Source of the DNA: Shewanella zhangzhouensis
GTDB lineage: Bacteria; Pseudomonadota; Gammaproteobacteria; Enterobacterales; Shewanellaceae
Length of the DNA stretch: 64,000 bases
Assembly (NCBI RefSeq): GCF_019457615.1
Contig: NZ_CP080414.1
Span: forward strand, 494,501-558,500
Direction: 5' to 3'
The notes under the pieces are model-generated. The model searched no databases. It had not been told where the DNA came from and worked only from the letters and a program-made list of their open reading frames with translations. Shown piece by piece: positions 8,319 to 16,753 of the stretch. The stretch's first letter is position 1; each line of letters starts with the position of its first letter. A program made the position numbers and the translations under genes.

Positions 8319-9071
8319 TCAGAAATGGTACTGGGCGATGATGGAATAGGTGCTCTGGTCTACACCGTCCACACCGTATTTGTTTTTCCAGTAGTCGTAT
8401 TCGATACCGACCAGCAAATGGTCTTTCCTGGCATCACCAAAGAGAGTGGCGCCCAGGTCGTATTTGATTTGCGGGTTGAAGTGGAAGTTTTCTTCATAGC
8501 CGTCTTCATCGGCGACAAATACCCAATCGATAAAGCCATCGAGGACGATTTTGCTGCGGCCGGCCGGAATATCAATCCGGAATACCGGGGTCAACTGCCA
8601 ACCATCGCTGATATTGGCACTGTTTTGTGCGTCGCGGCGGTAAGTGTTGAGCTGGAAATAGGTGAAAAACGGCAGTTTAAAATCCATACCCACGCCATAG
8701 AGCAGGGTCTCCACCGGGCCTTCGCCTTCTTCCAGGGTCAGCGCCAGTGACATATCGGTTACCGGGCCAAAGCCGACGGACTTACCGAGGATTTTACCGG
8801 CACTGAAGCGAGTGGATATTTCACCGTAGGTGGTGCTGTCCTTACCGCCATTGTGGCCGTTAAAGTTAATAAAGTCCTGAAACGCAAACCAATCACCGTA
8901 CTTCCAGCCGCCGGCGGTTTCCAGGGTGATAGTGGTTTGTTCATCAGAAGGGGCTAAATCGTAATTGGTGCCATAGAGTGCGGTGACGCTGGCGTCCCAC
9001 CACTGAACCAATTCGTTGCTGTACGCCTGGGGCGACAGCAGCAGGGCAAGACACAGACAGGTTTTTTTCAT
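8319..9071 (-). CDS. tsx: Tsx/OmpK-family nucleoside-specific outer-membrane channel
   Basis: 250 residues. An N-terminal signal peptide (MKKTCLCLALLLSPQAYS, cleavage about residue 18) precedes a mature barrel starting NELVQWWDASVTALYGTNYD, typical of Tsx/OmpK. The C-terminus ends in the aromatic IIAQYHF expected of BAM-assembled barrels. Alternating amphipathic strands such as VFRIDIPAGRSKIVLDGFIDWVF run through it. Family role: diffusion of nucleosides across the outer membrane. Convergence with udp supports a nucleoside role here. AAGGGAAATGA-like SD lies just before the start. Confidence 0.85.
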   Translation of the reverse strand: MKKTCLCLALLLSPQAYSNELVQWWDASVTALYGTNYDLAPSDEQTTITLETAGGWKYGDWFAFQDFINFNGHNGGKDSTTYGEISTRFSAGKILGKSVGFGPVTDMSLALTLEEGEGPVETLLYGVGMDFKLPFFTYFQLNTYRRDAQNSANISDGWQLTPVFRIDIPAGRSKIVLDGFIDWVFVADEDGYEENFHFNPQIKYDLGATLFGDARKDHLLVGIEYDYWKNKYGVDGVDQSTYSIIAQYHF

Positions 9072-9467
9072 TATTCATTTCCCTTGGGTAGAGGCAGATG
9101 CAGATTGCATTCGCCCGGCATATATGAGTGCCTGATGGCCTCCGGCATTTTTGTGTCCGGTCCGGGTCGAAAAGCCAAGGCAATATAGGGAAAAAGTCCT
9201 TCGGGCTCAAACCCTTTTTTCACCGCGAAGGTCGGCCGTTTTTTCTCCATTTTATTTAACAAAATTATTATCTTATAAGCGATTTCGTGGTGTTTTTTTA
9301 CGCATGGCTTTTGGTAGAGCTCGGGATAAACTCTTGATTTTGTGACCTTGCTCCCTCCAGTGTCCCATTTTATCCACCAACAAAAAGTCTCAGTTGACAT
9401 AATATGTCGCATTGCAACAAATCTGCTGTTATAGTCGGCACAAGGATGCTCTGCATTGGAGGGGGAG
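9072..9467. other. Intergenic region between divergent tsx-like and nfeD genes
   Basis: About 396 bp, AT-rich in the middle (about 9235-9290). It contains a perfect -35-like TTGACA at 9394 but no well-spaced -10. Open frames crossing it lack ribosome-binding sites and family resemblance. Confidence 0.5.
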
Positions 9468-9935
9468 ATGGAGTTTTCTAATCCGGTACTGATATGGGCG
9501 GGTATTGGCGTAGTGCTGATGCTGGCCGAAGTCATAGTGCCAGGTGGCATAGTGATACTGCTCGGGGCTGCGTGCTTGGTGGTTTCGGGGGCGTTGGGAC
9601 TGGGCCTGGTGGACGGTTTCATCCAGAGCATGACGCTGTGGTTTATCGCGTCCATGGTATTGCTGCTTGGCTTTCGTCATATTACCCAGCGTCTGGTGGG
9701 GGGAGACTCCCATGTGGACAACACAGATGAGGCGCTGGACATCTATAACCAGACTGCGCTGGTCAAGGCCGACATAGGGCCGGGTGAAAAGGCCGGCAGG
9801 GTGGAGTTTCAGGGAGCCGATTGGCCTGCACTGGGGGATGGCACTCTTATCCCCAGTGGCACCCAGGTACGGGTGATCTGCAGGGAAAACATTTCTTTGA
9901 TTGTTGAGGCGCTTCCTGCGCAGCACAATGTCTGA
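9468..9935 (+). CDS. NfeD-family membrane protein
   Basis: 155 residues from the ATG at 9468, chosen because GGAGGGGG lies just upstream; a TTG four codons earlier is less likely. Hydrophobic helices cover about residues 7-25, 28-48 and 53-70, followed by a soluble C-terminal OB-fold (ALVKADIGPGEKAGRVEFQGADWPA, then a typical GTQVRV) that defines NfeD. NfeD proteins pair with SPFH/stomatin proteins and are thought to support membrane microdomains or membrane-protein quality control. Two SPFH genes follow directly, so this is a three-gene operon. Confidence 0.88.
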   Translation: MEFSNPVLIWAGIGVVLMLAEVIVPGGIVILLGAACLVVSGALGLGLVDGFIQSMTLWFIASMVLLLGFRHITQRLVGGDSHVDNTDEALDIYNQTALVKADIGPGEKAGRVEFQGADWPALGDGTLIPSGTQVRVICRENISLIVEALPAQHNV

Positions 9936-9953
9936 TTTTGCAAGGAGGGAACC

Positions 9954-10868
9954 ATGTTGCTGTTAACCATAGCTTTTCTTTTTATTCTTTTCATTTTGTA
10001 TAAGTTGATGCTGATAGTTCAAATGCGGGAAGTGGCCGTGATTGAGCGTCTCGGTAAATTTCGCACCGTGCTGGAGCCCGGGTTTCACTTCCTGATCCCC
10101 TTTGTCGATCGGGTGGCCTACCGCCATGACACCCGTGAGCAGGTGCTGGATGTACCTGCCCAAAGCTGTATCTCCAAGGACAACACCCAGCTGGAGGTGG
10201 ATGGCCTGGTGTATCTCAAGGTGATGGACGGCAAGCTGGCGAGCTACGGTATCGAAGACTATCGCCTCGCTGCAGTAAACCTGGCTCAAACCACCATGAG
10301 ATCGGAAATAGGTAAGCTCACCCTGAGCGAAACCTTTTCTGAGCGTGACCGTCTGAACGAGTCCATAGTGCGCGAAATCGATAAGGCCTCTGAGCCTTGG
10401 GGCATCAAGGTACTGCGTTACGAGATTAAAAACATTACTCCTTCGAGGCATGTGATCCACACCCTGGAGAAACAGATGGAAGCCGAGCGTCGCAAGCGGG
10501 CCGAGATTACCCTGGCCAACGCCGAAAAGGCGGCGATGATCAATCTCTCCGAAGGGGAGCGCCAGGAAGCCATCAACCTCTCAGAAGGGGAAAAGCAGAA
10601 GCGTATCAACGAGGCTAAAGGCACCGCGGCTGAAATCGCCATCATCGCCCGTGCCAAGGCCGAAGGCATGGGCATGGTATCCAGTGCGCTGGCGGTTCAG
10701 GGCGGAACCGAAGCCATGAACATGCAGCTCAAAGAGCAGTTCATCAAACAGATAGGCGAAGTGATGAAAAATGCCGAAGTCTCTGTGGTGCCGGCGGAGC
10801 TGGCGAAAATGGAAGGCTTTTTCGAAGGCATGGATAAAGTCAGCCACGCGCTGAATGGCAAGGTATAA
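9954..10868 (+). CDS. SPFH/stomatin-like membrane protein (QmcA-like)
   Basis: 304 residues. One N-terminal membrane helix (LLLTIAFLFILFILYKLMLIV) anchors the protein, followed by the SPFH/Band 7 domain starting VAVIERLGKFRTVLEPGFHF and including TRSEIG-type and DKASEPWGIKVLRYEI segments. A long charged coiled coil with repeats of NLSEGE(R/K)Q follows (about residues 170-230). The length is close to E. coli QmcA (305). These proteins form ring-shaped oligomers around membrane proteases. The start is 18 bp after nfeD, with AAGGAGG upstream. Confidence 0.9.
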   Translation: MLLLTIAFLFILFILYKLMLIVQMREVAVIERLGKFRTVLEPGFHFLIPFVDRVAYRHDTREQVLDVPAQSCISKDNTQLEVDGLVYLKVMDGKLASYGIEDYRLAAVNLAQTTMRSEIGKLTLSETFSERDRLNESIVREIDKASEPWGIKVLRYEIKNITPSRHVIHTLEKQMEAERRKRAEITLANAEKAAMINLSEGERQEAINLSEGEKQKRINEAKGTAAEIAIIARAKAEGMGMVSSALAVQGGTEAMNMQLKEQFIKQIGEVMKNAEVSVVPAELAKMEGFFEGMDKVSHALNGKV

Positions 10869-10880
10869 GGAGGACCACAG

Positions 10881-11813
10881 ATGCAACTAGCAGTGAACGA
10901 AGACCTGATCGTGATGGCGATTTGGGGACTTATCTTCTTTATATTTATTATCAAGCTGTTCCAGTCTATTCGTCTGGTGCCAACCAAGTCGGCTTACATA
11001 GTCGAGCGTCTGGGCAAATACCATTCAACCCTGGATGCGGGCTTTCACGCCTTGATCCCCTTTGTGGACAAGGTTGCCTATGTTCATGACCTGAAAGAAG
11101 AAACTATCGACGTGCCACCTCAGGAGTGTTTCTCCAGCGATGAGGTTAAGGTTGAGGTCGATGGTGTTATCTATATCTCGGTGGTGGACCCTGTGAAAGC
11201 GAGCTATGGCGTGACCGACTATCGCTATGCGGCTATCCAGTTGGCCCAAACCACCACCCGCTCTGTCATTGGTACCCTGGAGTTGGACCGCACCTTCGAA
11301 GAGCGTGATGTTATCAGTGCCAAGGTGGTGGAAGTGCTGGATCAGGCCGGTGCTCTCTGGGGTATCCGCGTGCACCGCTATGAGATCAAAAACATCCAGC
11401 CACCCGAAACCGTGAAAAACGCCATGGAAATGCAGGTGAATGCCGAGCGTGAGCGCCGTGCCTTGCTGGCCAAGAGTGAGGGTGACAAGCAGGCCAAGAT
11501 TAACCGCTCCGAGGGTATCAAGGCCGAAACCATTAACCGCTCTGAGGGTGAGATGCAAAAACGCATCAACGAAGCCGAAGGTAAGGCCGAGGAAATCCTC
11601 GCCATCGCCAGGGCCACCGCCGAGTCCATTGAACGCCTTGCCGAAGTGATTGCCGCTCCCGGTGGCCAGAATGCCCTGCGTTTACAACTGGGTGAGCAGT
11701 ACCTGACGCAGCTGAAAGGGCTGGGGCAACAGGGCAGCCGTGTTGTGGTACCCGCCAATATGGTGAACTTCGACCAGTGGATGGACGCCATGGGCTTGAA
11801 AGAGCAGCGTTAA
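10881..11813 (+). CDS. Second SPFH/stomatin-like membrane protein
   Basis: 310 residues and a paralogue of the preceding gene. It has an N-terminal helix (MAIWGLIFFIFIIKLFQSI), then the SPFH domain (SAYIVERLGKYHSTLDAGFHALIPFVDKVAYVHDLKEE), and a coiled coil with NRSEG repeats (about residues 190-235). Conserved blocks such as the LAQTTTRSVIGTLELDRTFEERD region match stomatin-group proteins. It probably hetero-oligomerises with the first SPFH protein and acts with NfeD; this is inferred from operon context. It starts 12 bp after the upstream stop with AAGGAGG, and a terminator follows. Confidence 0.9.
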   Translation: MQLAVNEDLIVMAIWGLIFFIFIIKLFQSIRLVPTKSAYIVERLGKYHSTLDAGFHALIPFVDKVAYVHDLKEETIDVPPQECFSSDEVKVEVDGVIYISVVDPVKASYGVTDYRYAAIQLAQTTTRSVIGTLELDRTFEERDVISAKVVEVLDQAGALWGIRVHRYEIKNIQPPETVKNAMEMQVNAERERRALLAKSEGDKQAKINRSEGIKAETINRSEGEMQKRINEAEGKAEEILAIARATAESIERLAEVIAAPGGQNALRLQLGEQYLTQLKGLGQQGSRVVVPANMVNFDQWMDAMGLKEQR

Positions 11814-11879
11814 CCCTGAAAACACAGCGTTGAAATAAAAGCGCAGCGCTGAAATAAAGGCGCTGAGTAGTAAATGAGA

Positions 11880-11917
11880 TAAAGGTTCTCCCTCCCCGGG
11901 GAGGACCTTTTTTATTT
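11880..11917 (+). terminator. Terminator after the nfeD-SPFH-SPFH operon
   Basis: AAAGGT ... CTCCCC-GGGGAG ... ACCTTT stem with internal mismatches, then a T-rich TTTTTATTT tail. Confidence 0.8.
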
Positions 11918-12159
11918 GGGACCTATAGTTAAGGAATAGTGAATAAAGAAGTCAGCGAGCAGTGCGCTGCATTTGGCCACTGGTACAGATACCTGGCGTC
12001 ATCAGGCAAAATCAATGGCGCATAGCTGTTTTAAAACATCCTCTATGGGAACCCTCTTCGCATCCGAGGCAATGGACAGCCAACGACCCGCAACGAACCG
12101 CCGCTCAGTGGCAGTTTGGACAGCGGGCTATGACCCTGTCCTTTTTCTCAGAGGTGTTT
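11918..12159 (+). other. Leader region of the homocysteine methyltransferase gene
   Basis: About 240 bp between the terminator and the likely start. The frame is open upstream from 11962 but has no ribosome-binding site. I looked for SAH, cobalamin and SAM riboswitch cores and did not find a convincing one. Confidence 0.4.
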
Positions 12160-13104
12160 ATGGGTATCTATCGCACCCAACTGCCACAGCTTGATGGCAG
12201 TGTGTTTCTCACCGATGGTGGTATCGAAACCACCCTGATGTTCCACGAGGGGTTTGAACTGCCTTACTTTGCGGCCTTTGAGCTGCTGAAAACGCCCCAG
12301 GGGCGAGAAGCCCTGACTCACTACTTTGTGACCTATGTGAAGCTGGCCGGGAAATTTCACACCGGTTTTATTCTCGAAAGCCCAACCTGGCGCGCCAGCA
12401 GCGATTGGGGTGCGCTATTGGGTTACACCCCAGAGGCCCTTGCCCAGGCGAACCGGGATGCGATAGCACTGCTTGAAGCCATACGTCAGGCACATTCAGG
12501 GCGCCTGCCTATAGTCGTCAGTGGTTGTATCGGCCCCCGTTTTGACGGCTATCTGCCTGACCAAAGCATGACGGCAGAGGACGCAAGGCATTACCACAGC
12601 ATTCAGATTGAGACCCTCGCCTCGACCTCGGCTGACATGATTTGTGCCCTGACACTGAATCGTGTTGAAGAAGCTATCGGCATAGTGGAAGCGTCGAGGG
12701 AAGCGGCGATGCCCGTGGTGATTTCATTTACCCTCGAGACCGACGGCCGCTTGCCCACTGGTCAAAGCCTGGGTGATGCTGTGGTTCAGGTGGATGAAGC
12801 AACTGCAGGCTATGCCGCCTACTTTATGATTAATTGTGCTCACCCGAGCCATCTGGAGGCTGTGCCGGATGAAGCACCCTGGCTTGCCAGGGTGAAAGGA
12901 TTTCGTGCCAATGCATCATCCCTAAGCCATGCCGAGTTAAACGATGCCACAACCCTGGATGATGGCGATCCCCATCAATTGGGGCAGGAGTATGCCAGCT
13001 TGATGTCGACCCGGCTTAAAGGGCTGAATGTCTTGGGTGGCTGTTGTGGTACAGATCATCGTCATTTGGAGCAGATAGCCAAGGCCTGTATTAACCCCGG
13101 ATAA
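12160..13104 (+). CDS. Homocysteine S-methyltransferase family protein
   Basis: 314 residues from the ATG at 12160, preferred because the family homology begins at LTDGGIETTLMFHEG; ATG 12130 is an in-frame alternative. Zn-binding cysteines are present: C131 in VVSGCIGPR, and the pair in GGCCGTDHRHLEQIA near the C-terminus. The fold is a BHMT/MmuM-type TIM barrel. It should methylate homocysteine or a similar thiol to methionine from a small methyl donor such as S-methylmethionine; the donor is not determined. The unusual SFTLETDGRLPTGQ segment is also common to this group. It is a single-gene unit. Confidence 0.85.
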   Translation: MGIYRTQLPQLDGSVFLTDGGIETTLMFHEGFELPYFAAFELLKTPQGREALTHYFVTYVKLAGKFHTGFILESPTWRASSDWGALLGYTPEALAQANRDAIALLEAIRQAHSGRLPIVVSGCIGPRFDGYLPDQSMTAEDARHYHSIQIETLASTSADMICALTLNRVEEAIGIVEASREAAMPVVISFTLETDGRLPTGQSLGDAVVQVDEATAGYAAYFMINCAHPSHLEAVPDEAPWLARVKGFRANASSLSHAELNDATTLDDGDPHQLGQEYASLMSTRLKGLNVLGGCCGTDHRHLEQIAKACINPG

Positions 13105-13142
13105 CAGTCGGGTCCTTGGCAATTTCCTGTACAAACAGATAG

Positions 13143-13214
13143 CTATTTATTGAGCTGAAACAAGAGATAGAGGCTGGTGGCGATAAGGATGATTAACAGC
13201 AGTGCCAACAACAT
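13143..13214 (-). CDS. Possible 23-residue single-span membrane protein
   Basis: ATG at 13214 with GGGAG 9 bp upstream. The translation is almost entirely hydrophobic (MLLALLLIILIATSLYLLFQ then LNK), which is a textbook single membrane helix with a positively charged end. It lies in the same frame as the ORF at 13233-13328, one TGA plus six codons downstream. It may be an independent small membrane protein or the C-terminal anchor of a broken or recoded 61-residue protein. No family recognised. Confidence 0.4.
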   Translation of the reverse strand: MLLALLLIILIATSLYLLFQLNK

Positions 13215-13232
13215 AGCAAGCGACTCCCAAAA

Positions 13233-13328
13233 TCAGGGATGAGGATGTGGGTTGGTGGCGCCCTGGTCATCCATGACCATGGTTGAAGGCTGGCTCGACT
13301 CCAGAACTTCTTCCACTGCGGGCGCCAT
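13233..13328 (-). CDS. Possible small ORF ending at an in-frame TGA
   Basis: 31 codons from the ATG at 13328 to TGA at 13233-13235. The translation is MAPAVEEVLESSQPSTMVMD followed by DQGATNPHPHP: acidic, Pro-rich and soluble. A GGGAGA-like site lies 9 bp upstream and an extended -10 promoter about 70 bp upstream. The next codons after the TGA stay in frame into a membrane helix, so the two parts may be one gene. Function unknown. Confidence 0.35.
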   Translation of the reverse strand: MAPAVEEVLESSQPSTMVMDDQGATNPHPHP

Positions 13329-13399
13329 CTTGAAGGGATCTCCCAATACCCTTTCCGCCGGGACAACGCCTGTAAGTGGCGCTGATGTCGGACACCAAG

Positions 13400-13408
13400 G
13401 TTATAGCA
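13400..13408 (-). promoter_or_regulatory. Extended -10 promoter for the small ORFs
   Basis: On the - strand the sequence reads TG-C-TATAAC, an extended -10 element, about 65 bp before the ATG at 13328. No clear -35 is needed or seen. Confidence 0.4.
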
Positions 13409-13465
13409 TTCGTTGTTGCAGAAACGGGTTTGAAACTTTGTGAATGTTTTTGAAATTGTATTAAA

Positions 13466-14359
13466 TCAATTGTTTGAATCGATTTGAGTGAGCGGGGTGC
13501 TTCGTTCGTCCTCACGCGGCGCTGTCGATTTTATGCCCCAGTTGACCCGTTCGAGCAGGGCAAACAGGGCTGTTTCATCCACGGCCACGCCCTGTGCGCC
13601 GTGTTCCAGCACCAATTGTCGCTGGGCATCGGACGGTAATATGGTGTACAGAAAAAATGGCGTTTGGTCGCCGCTTTGCCTGAGGCTTTCCACCAGTTTG
13701 AGTCCGGCCAGGGAATCGTCGGCACGCCCCATGTCTGAAATTACCGCATCGTAGCGATACATGGACAATAACATCAGGGCTTCTTCAGTATCCAAGGTGG
13801 TATAGACAGCGATATTGGCATCCCTGAGTTTGGCTATTTCGGCAGTGTTGTTTTCAGGATGATCATCCACCCAAAGAAGGCGGCCTTTGACATTGGCAGG
13901 TTCACCTATCAATAACCCCCGGGGAGATTGGCCCACATACTGCACAATCGCGGCCACCATCAGTGCGGCTGTCAATGCAGCCCAGGCCAAAGGGCGGGTT
14001 TTGGGTACGCGAGTCACGCCGGTGTTGCCGGCCTGGACGTGACTTTGGAGTCTGGCGGCCAGCTCGGGCTCAAGGCGATACCCCCTGCCGTGGAGGGTTT
14101 GGATGACGGAGTCTTCCATGCCCGCATCTTTGAGCAATTTACGGGCATCGGAGATAAGCCGGGCGACCGACCAGCTACTGACAACCGTATTTGGCCACAG
14201 TTTTTCCAGCAAAAGCGTGGCTTCCAGGGGCTCAGGATAGGATTCAATCAGCAGCTGAAACAGCATCAGGGTGCGTTCATCGCACTGAAGCTTGCGTCCT
14301 TTGTACGTCAGGCTGCGTCCCTGCACATCCAATGTGAGTGGATCGAGTGAATAGATCAT
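13466..14359 (-). CDS. ToxR/CadC-like membrane regulator with a C-terminal receiver-like domain
   Basis: 297 residues. Residues 1-97 form an OmpR/ToxR-type winged helix, including LWPNTVVSSWSVARLISDARKLL and the wing IQTLHGRGYRL. A membrane helix follows at about 124-143 (PLAWAALTAALMVAAIVQYV), with R118, K120 and R122 just before it. Residues about 158-272 resemble a response-regulator receiver: LLWVDDHPENN (D165, D166), AVISDM (D209 at the phosphoacceptor place) and FFLYT (T239), but the conserved lysine is missing (GAQGVAVD). By the positive-inside rule the receiver-like part would be periplasmic, which is unusual. Target genes are unknown; the small ORFs just downstream are candidates. 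Confidence 0.8.
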   Translation of the reverse strand: MIYSLDPLTLDVQGRSLTYKGRKLQCDERTLMLFQLLIESYPEPLEATLLLEKLWPNTVVSSWSVARLISDARKLLKDAGMEDSVIQTLHGRGYRLEPELAARLQSHVQAGNTGVTRVPKTRPLAWAALTAALMVAAIVQYVGQSPRGLLIGEPANVKGRLLWVDDHPENNTAEIAKLRDANIAVYTTLDTEEALMLLSMYRYDAVISDMGRADDSLAGLKLVESLRQSGDQTPFFLYTILPSDAQRQLVLEHGAQGVAVDETALFALLERVNWGIKSTAPREDERSTPLTQIDSNN

Positions 14360-14473
14360 CTTGGCGAAAGGTTCATCTCAATGATTGGCATTTGCAGCTC
14401 TATCATAGCCACAGTTGCAGGCATTTGCCCAGCCCAACTCTCAGGGGCAATTCCACCCATTGCCGCAGGCTTC

Positions 14474-14482
14474 TGATATAAT
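14474..14482 (+). promoter_or_regulatory. Extended -10 promoter for uvrD
   Basis: TG-A-TATAAT about 27 bp before the uvrD ATG. No recognisable -35 and no LexA-type CTG-N10-CAG box was seen near it. Confidence 0.55.
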
Positions 14483-14508
14483 GCCGCCTCGACTTTTGGG
14501 AGGCATGA

Positions 14509-16674
14509 ATGGACGTTTCTTTTTTGCTGGATGGCCTGAACGATAAGCAGCGCGAAGCCGTGGCTGCACCCCAGTCCAGCATGCTGGTGTTGGCCGGTGC
14601 CGGCAGTGGCAAGACCCGGGTGTTAACTCACCGTATCGCCTGGCTGCTACAGGTGGAAAACCAGAGTCCCTATTCGATACTGGCGGTAACCTTCACCAAC
14701 AAGGCTGCGGCCGAAATGCGTGAGCGGGTCGAGAAAATCGTTGGCCACAATACCGGCCGTATGTGGATAGGTACCTTCCACGGTCTGGCCCATCGTCTGC
14801 TGCGTACCCACTGGCAGGATGCAGGCCTGCCACAAAGCTTCCAGATCATGGACTCAGACGATCAGCAGCGTCTGCTGAAACGCATTCTCAAGAGCATGAA
14901 TCTGGACGAAAAACAGTATCCACCGCGCCTGGTTGCCGGGTATATCAACGGTAAAAAAGACCAGGGACTGCGCCCAGGCCATATAGACGCAGGTCCATTC
15001 CCCATGGAGCAAAAGCTGCTGGAACTGTACCGTATCTATCAGGACAGCTGTGACCGGGCAGGCTTGGTGGACTTTGCCGAAATTCTGTTGCGCGCCCATG
15101 AGCTTTGGCTCAATAAACCCCATCTGCTGGCCCACTACCAGGACAGGTTCCGCCATATTCTGGTGGACGAGTTTCAGGACACCAACGCCATTCAGTACGC
15201 CTGGATCCGGGTGCTGGCAGGCAACACGGCAAATGTGATGATAGTGGGGGACGATGATCAGTCGATTTACGGCTGGCGCGGCGCTCAGATAGAAAACCTG
15301 CATCGCTTTTTGCAGGACTTCCCCGGCGCCAACACCATACGCCTGGAGCAGAATTACCGCTCCACCGGCAATATTCTCAAGGCTTCCAACGAACTTATCG
15401 CCAACAACCCCGACCGTATGGGTAAGGAGTTGTGGACCGAAGACAAGGATGGCGAGCCAATTTCCCTCTACTGCGCCTTTAACGAGATGGACGAGGCCCG
15501 CTTTATTGTCGGCCGCATCAGCGACTGGCAGGACAAGGGCGGCATGCTCGGTGAGTGCGCCATTCTGTACCGTTCCAACGCCCAGTCGCGGGTGCTGGAA
15601 GAAGCCTTACTCCACAAGGGCATGCCCTATCGTATCTATGGCGGCTTGCGCTTCTTCGAGCGTCAGGAAATCAAGGATGCCATGGGCTATCTGCGCCTTA
15701 TCTCCAACCGCGACGACGATGCCGCCTTCGAACGTGTGGTCAATACGCCGGCCCGTGGTATAGGTGAGCGTACGCTGGATATTTTGCGCAGCACTGCCCG
15801 CAAAGAGCAACTGACCCTATGGCAGACCTCGCTGCGTCTGCTCGAGGAAAAGGTGCTGTCGGGCCGCGCTGCCAATGCGGTGAAAGGATTTTTGGATTTG
15901 ATAGTGCAGCTTCGAAGTGACACCGACGAGTTGCCGCTGTACCGCGTGGCCGATCATGTGATTCAGCACTCAGGGCTTAAGGCCATGTACGAGGCCGAAA
16001 AGGGTGAAAACGCCCAGGCCCGGGTGGAAAACCTGGAAGAACTGGTCACGGCAGCCCGCAGCTTTGAGATGCCGGAAGAGCTGGAAGACATGGGGGAGCT
16101 CAATGCCTTTTTGTCCCATGCGGCACTGGAGGCGGGGGAAGGTCAGGCCGATGCCCACACAGATGCTGTGCAACTGATGACACTGCACTCCGCCAAGGGA
16201 CTGGAATTCCCCATGGTGTTCATGGCCGGGGTGGAAGAAGGCATATTCCCCAGTAAGCTGGCGCTGGAGGAGGGCGACCGCCTCGAAGAGGAGCGTCGCC
16301 TTTGCTATGTGGGCATGACCCGGGCAATGCAAAAGCTTTACATCACCTATGCCGAGTCACGACGTATCTATGGCCGTGAAGACTATGCCAGACCCTCGCG
16401 CTTTATCCGCGAAATCCCCCCCGAGTATGTGGAAGAAATTCGCCTCAAGGCGCAGGTATCGGCGCCACTGGTGGCCAACCGTTTTGCCCATGCCCAGCAA
16501 ACCTTTAATGATTCAGGCTTAAAGATTGGCGGCCGGGTACGGCATTTTAAGTTTGGTGAAGGCACTGTCACCAACTACGAGGGCAGTGGCCCACAGGCGA
16601 GGGTACAGGTGCATTTTGATGATTTCGGCAGCAAGTGGCTGGTGGTCAGCTACGCCAAGCTGGAATCCCTGTGA
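14509..16674 (+). CDS. uvrD: DNA helicase II (UvrD)
   Basis: 721 residues, the UvrD length. SF1A motifs are in order: Q-motif LNDKQREAVAAP, Walker A GAGSGKTR (about residues 30-37), motif Ia TFTNKAAAEM, motif II VDEFQDTN, motif III GDDDQSIYGWRGA, QNYRS (motif IV), motif V LMTLHSAKGLEFP and motif VI YVGMTRA. The C-terminal RVRHFKFGEGTV region is the tudor-like RNAP-binding tail. It is a 3'-5' helicase in nucleotide-excision and mismatch repair, and it backtracks RNA polymerase. GGGAGG precedes the ATG. Confidence 0.98.
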   Translation: MDVSFLLDGLNDKQREAVAAPQSSMLVLAGAGSGKTRVLTHRIAWLLQVENQSPYSILAVTFTNKAAAEMRERVEKIVGHNTGRMWIGTFHGLAHRLLRTHWQDAGLPQSFQIMDSDDQQRLLKRILKSMNLDEKQYPPRLVAGYINGKKDQGLRPGHIDAGPFPMEQKLLELYRIYQDSCDRAGLVDFAEILLRAHELWLNKPHLLAHYQDRFRHILVDEFQDTNAIQYAWIRVLAGNTANVMIVGDDDQSIYGWRGAQIENLHRFLQDFPGANTIRLEQNYRSTGNILKASNELIANNPDRMGKELWTEDKDGEPISLYCAFNEMDEARFIVGRISDWQDKGGMLGECAILYRSNAQSRVLEEALLHKGMPYRIYGGLRFFERQEIKDAMGYLRLISNRDDDAAFERVVNTPARGIGERTLDILRSTARKEQLTLWQTSLRLLEEKVLSGRAANAVKGFLDLIVQLRSDTDELPLYRVADHVIQHSGLKAMYEAEKGENAQARVENLEELVTAARSFEMPEELEDMGELNAFLSHAALEAGEGQADAHTDAVQLMTLHSAKGLEFPMVFMAGVEEGIFPSKLALEEGDRLEEERRLCYVGMTRAMQKLYITYAESRRIYGREDYARPSRFIREIPPEYVEEIRLKAQVSAPLVANRFAHAQQTFNDSGLKIGGRVRHFKFGEGTVTNYEGSGPQARVQVHFDDFGSKWLVVSYAKLESL

Positions 16675-16753
16675 GCCCAATGGCAAAGATGCCAGAGCAA
16701 CACACACAAGATAACAACCGCGCGATGACCCCAAACGGGGACAAGGAAAGACA

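Larger units (their letters stand above)
13105..13465. other. Intergenic region with a split small reading frame on the - strand
   Basis: About 360 bp between convergent genes. It is occupied on the - strand by an extended -10 promoter (13400-13408) and two in-frame small ORFs (13233-13328 and 13143-13214) separated by one TGA codon. Confidence 0.5.

Noticed and set aside
9394..9435. Promoter with TTGACA before nfeD
   Set aside because: The -35 is perfect, but no -10 is spaced 16-18 bp from it; the only TATAGT lies about 30 bp away.
9071..9655. Open frame across the tsx-nfeD intergenic region
   Set aside because: It has unusual composition, no recognisable start and overlaps nfeD in the opposite direction.
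11918..12159. SAH, cobalamin or SAM riboswitch before the homocysteine methyltransferase
   Set aside because: I looked for the conserved cores and found no convincing match, only a short CCGAGG-like fragment.
13143..13328. Selenoprotein reading of the in-frame TGA
   Set aside because: I see no clear bacterial SECIS hairpin directly after the TGA and the context gives no redox motif, so this is not claimed; a point mutation is simpler.
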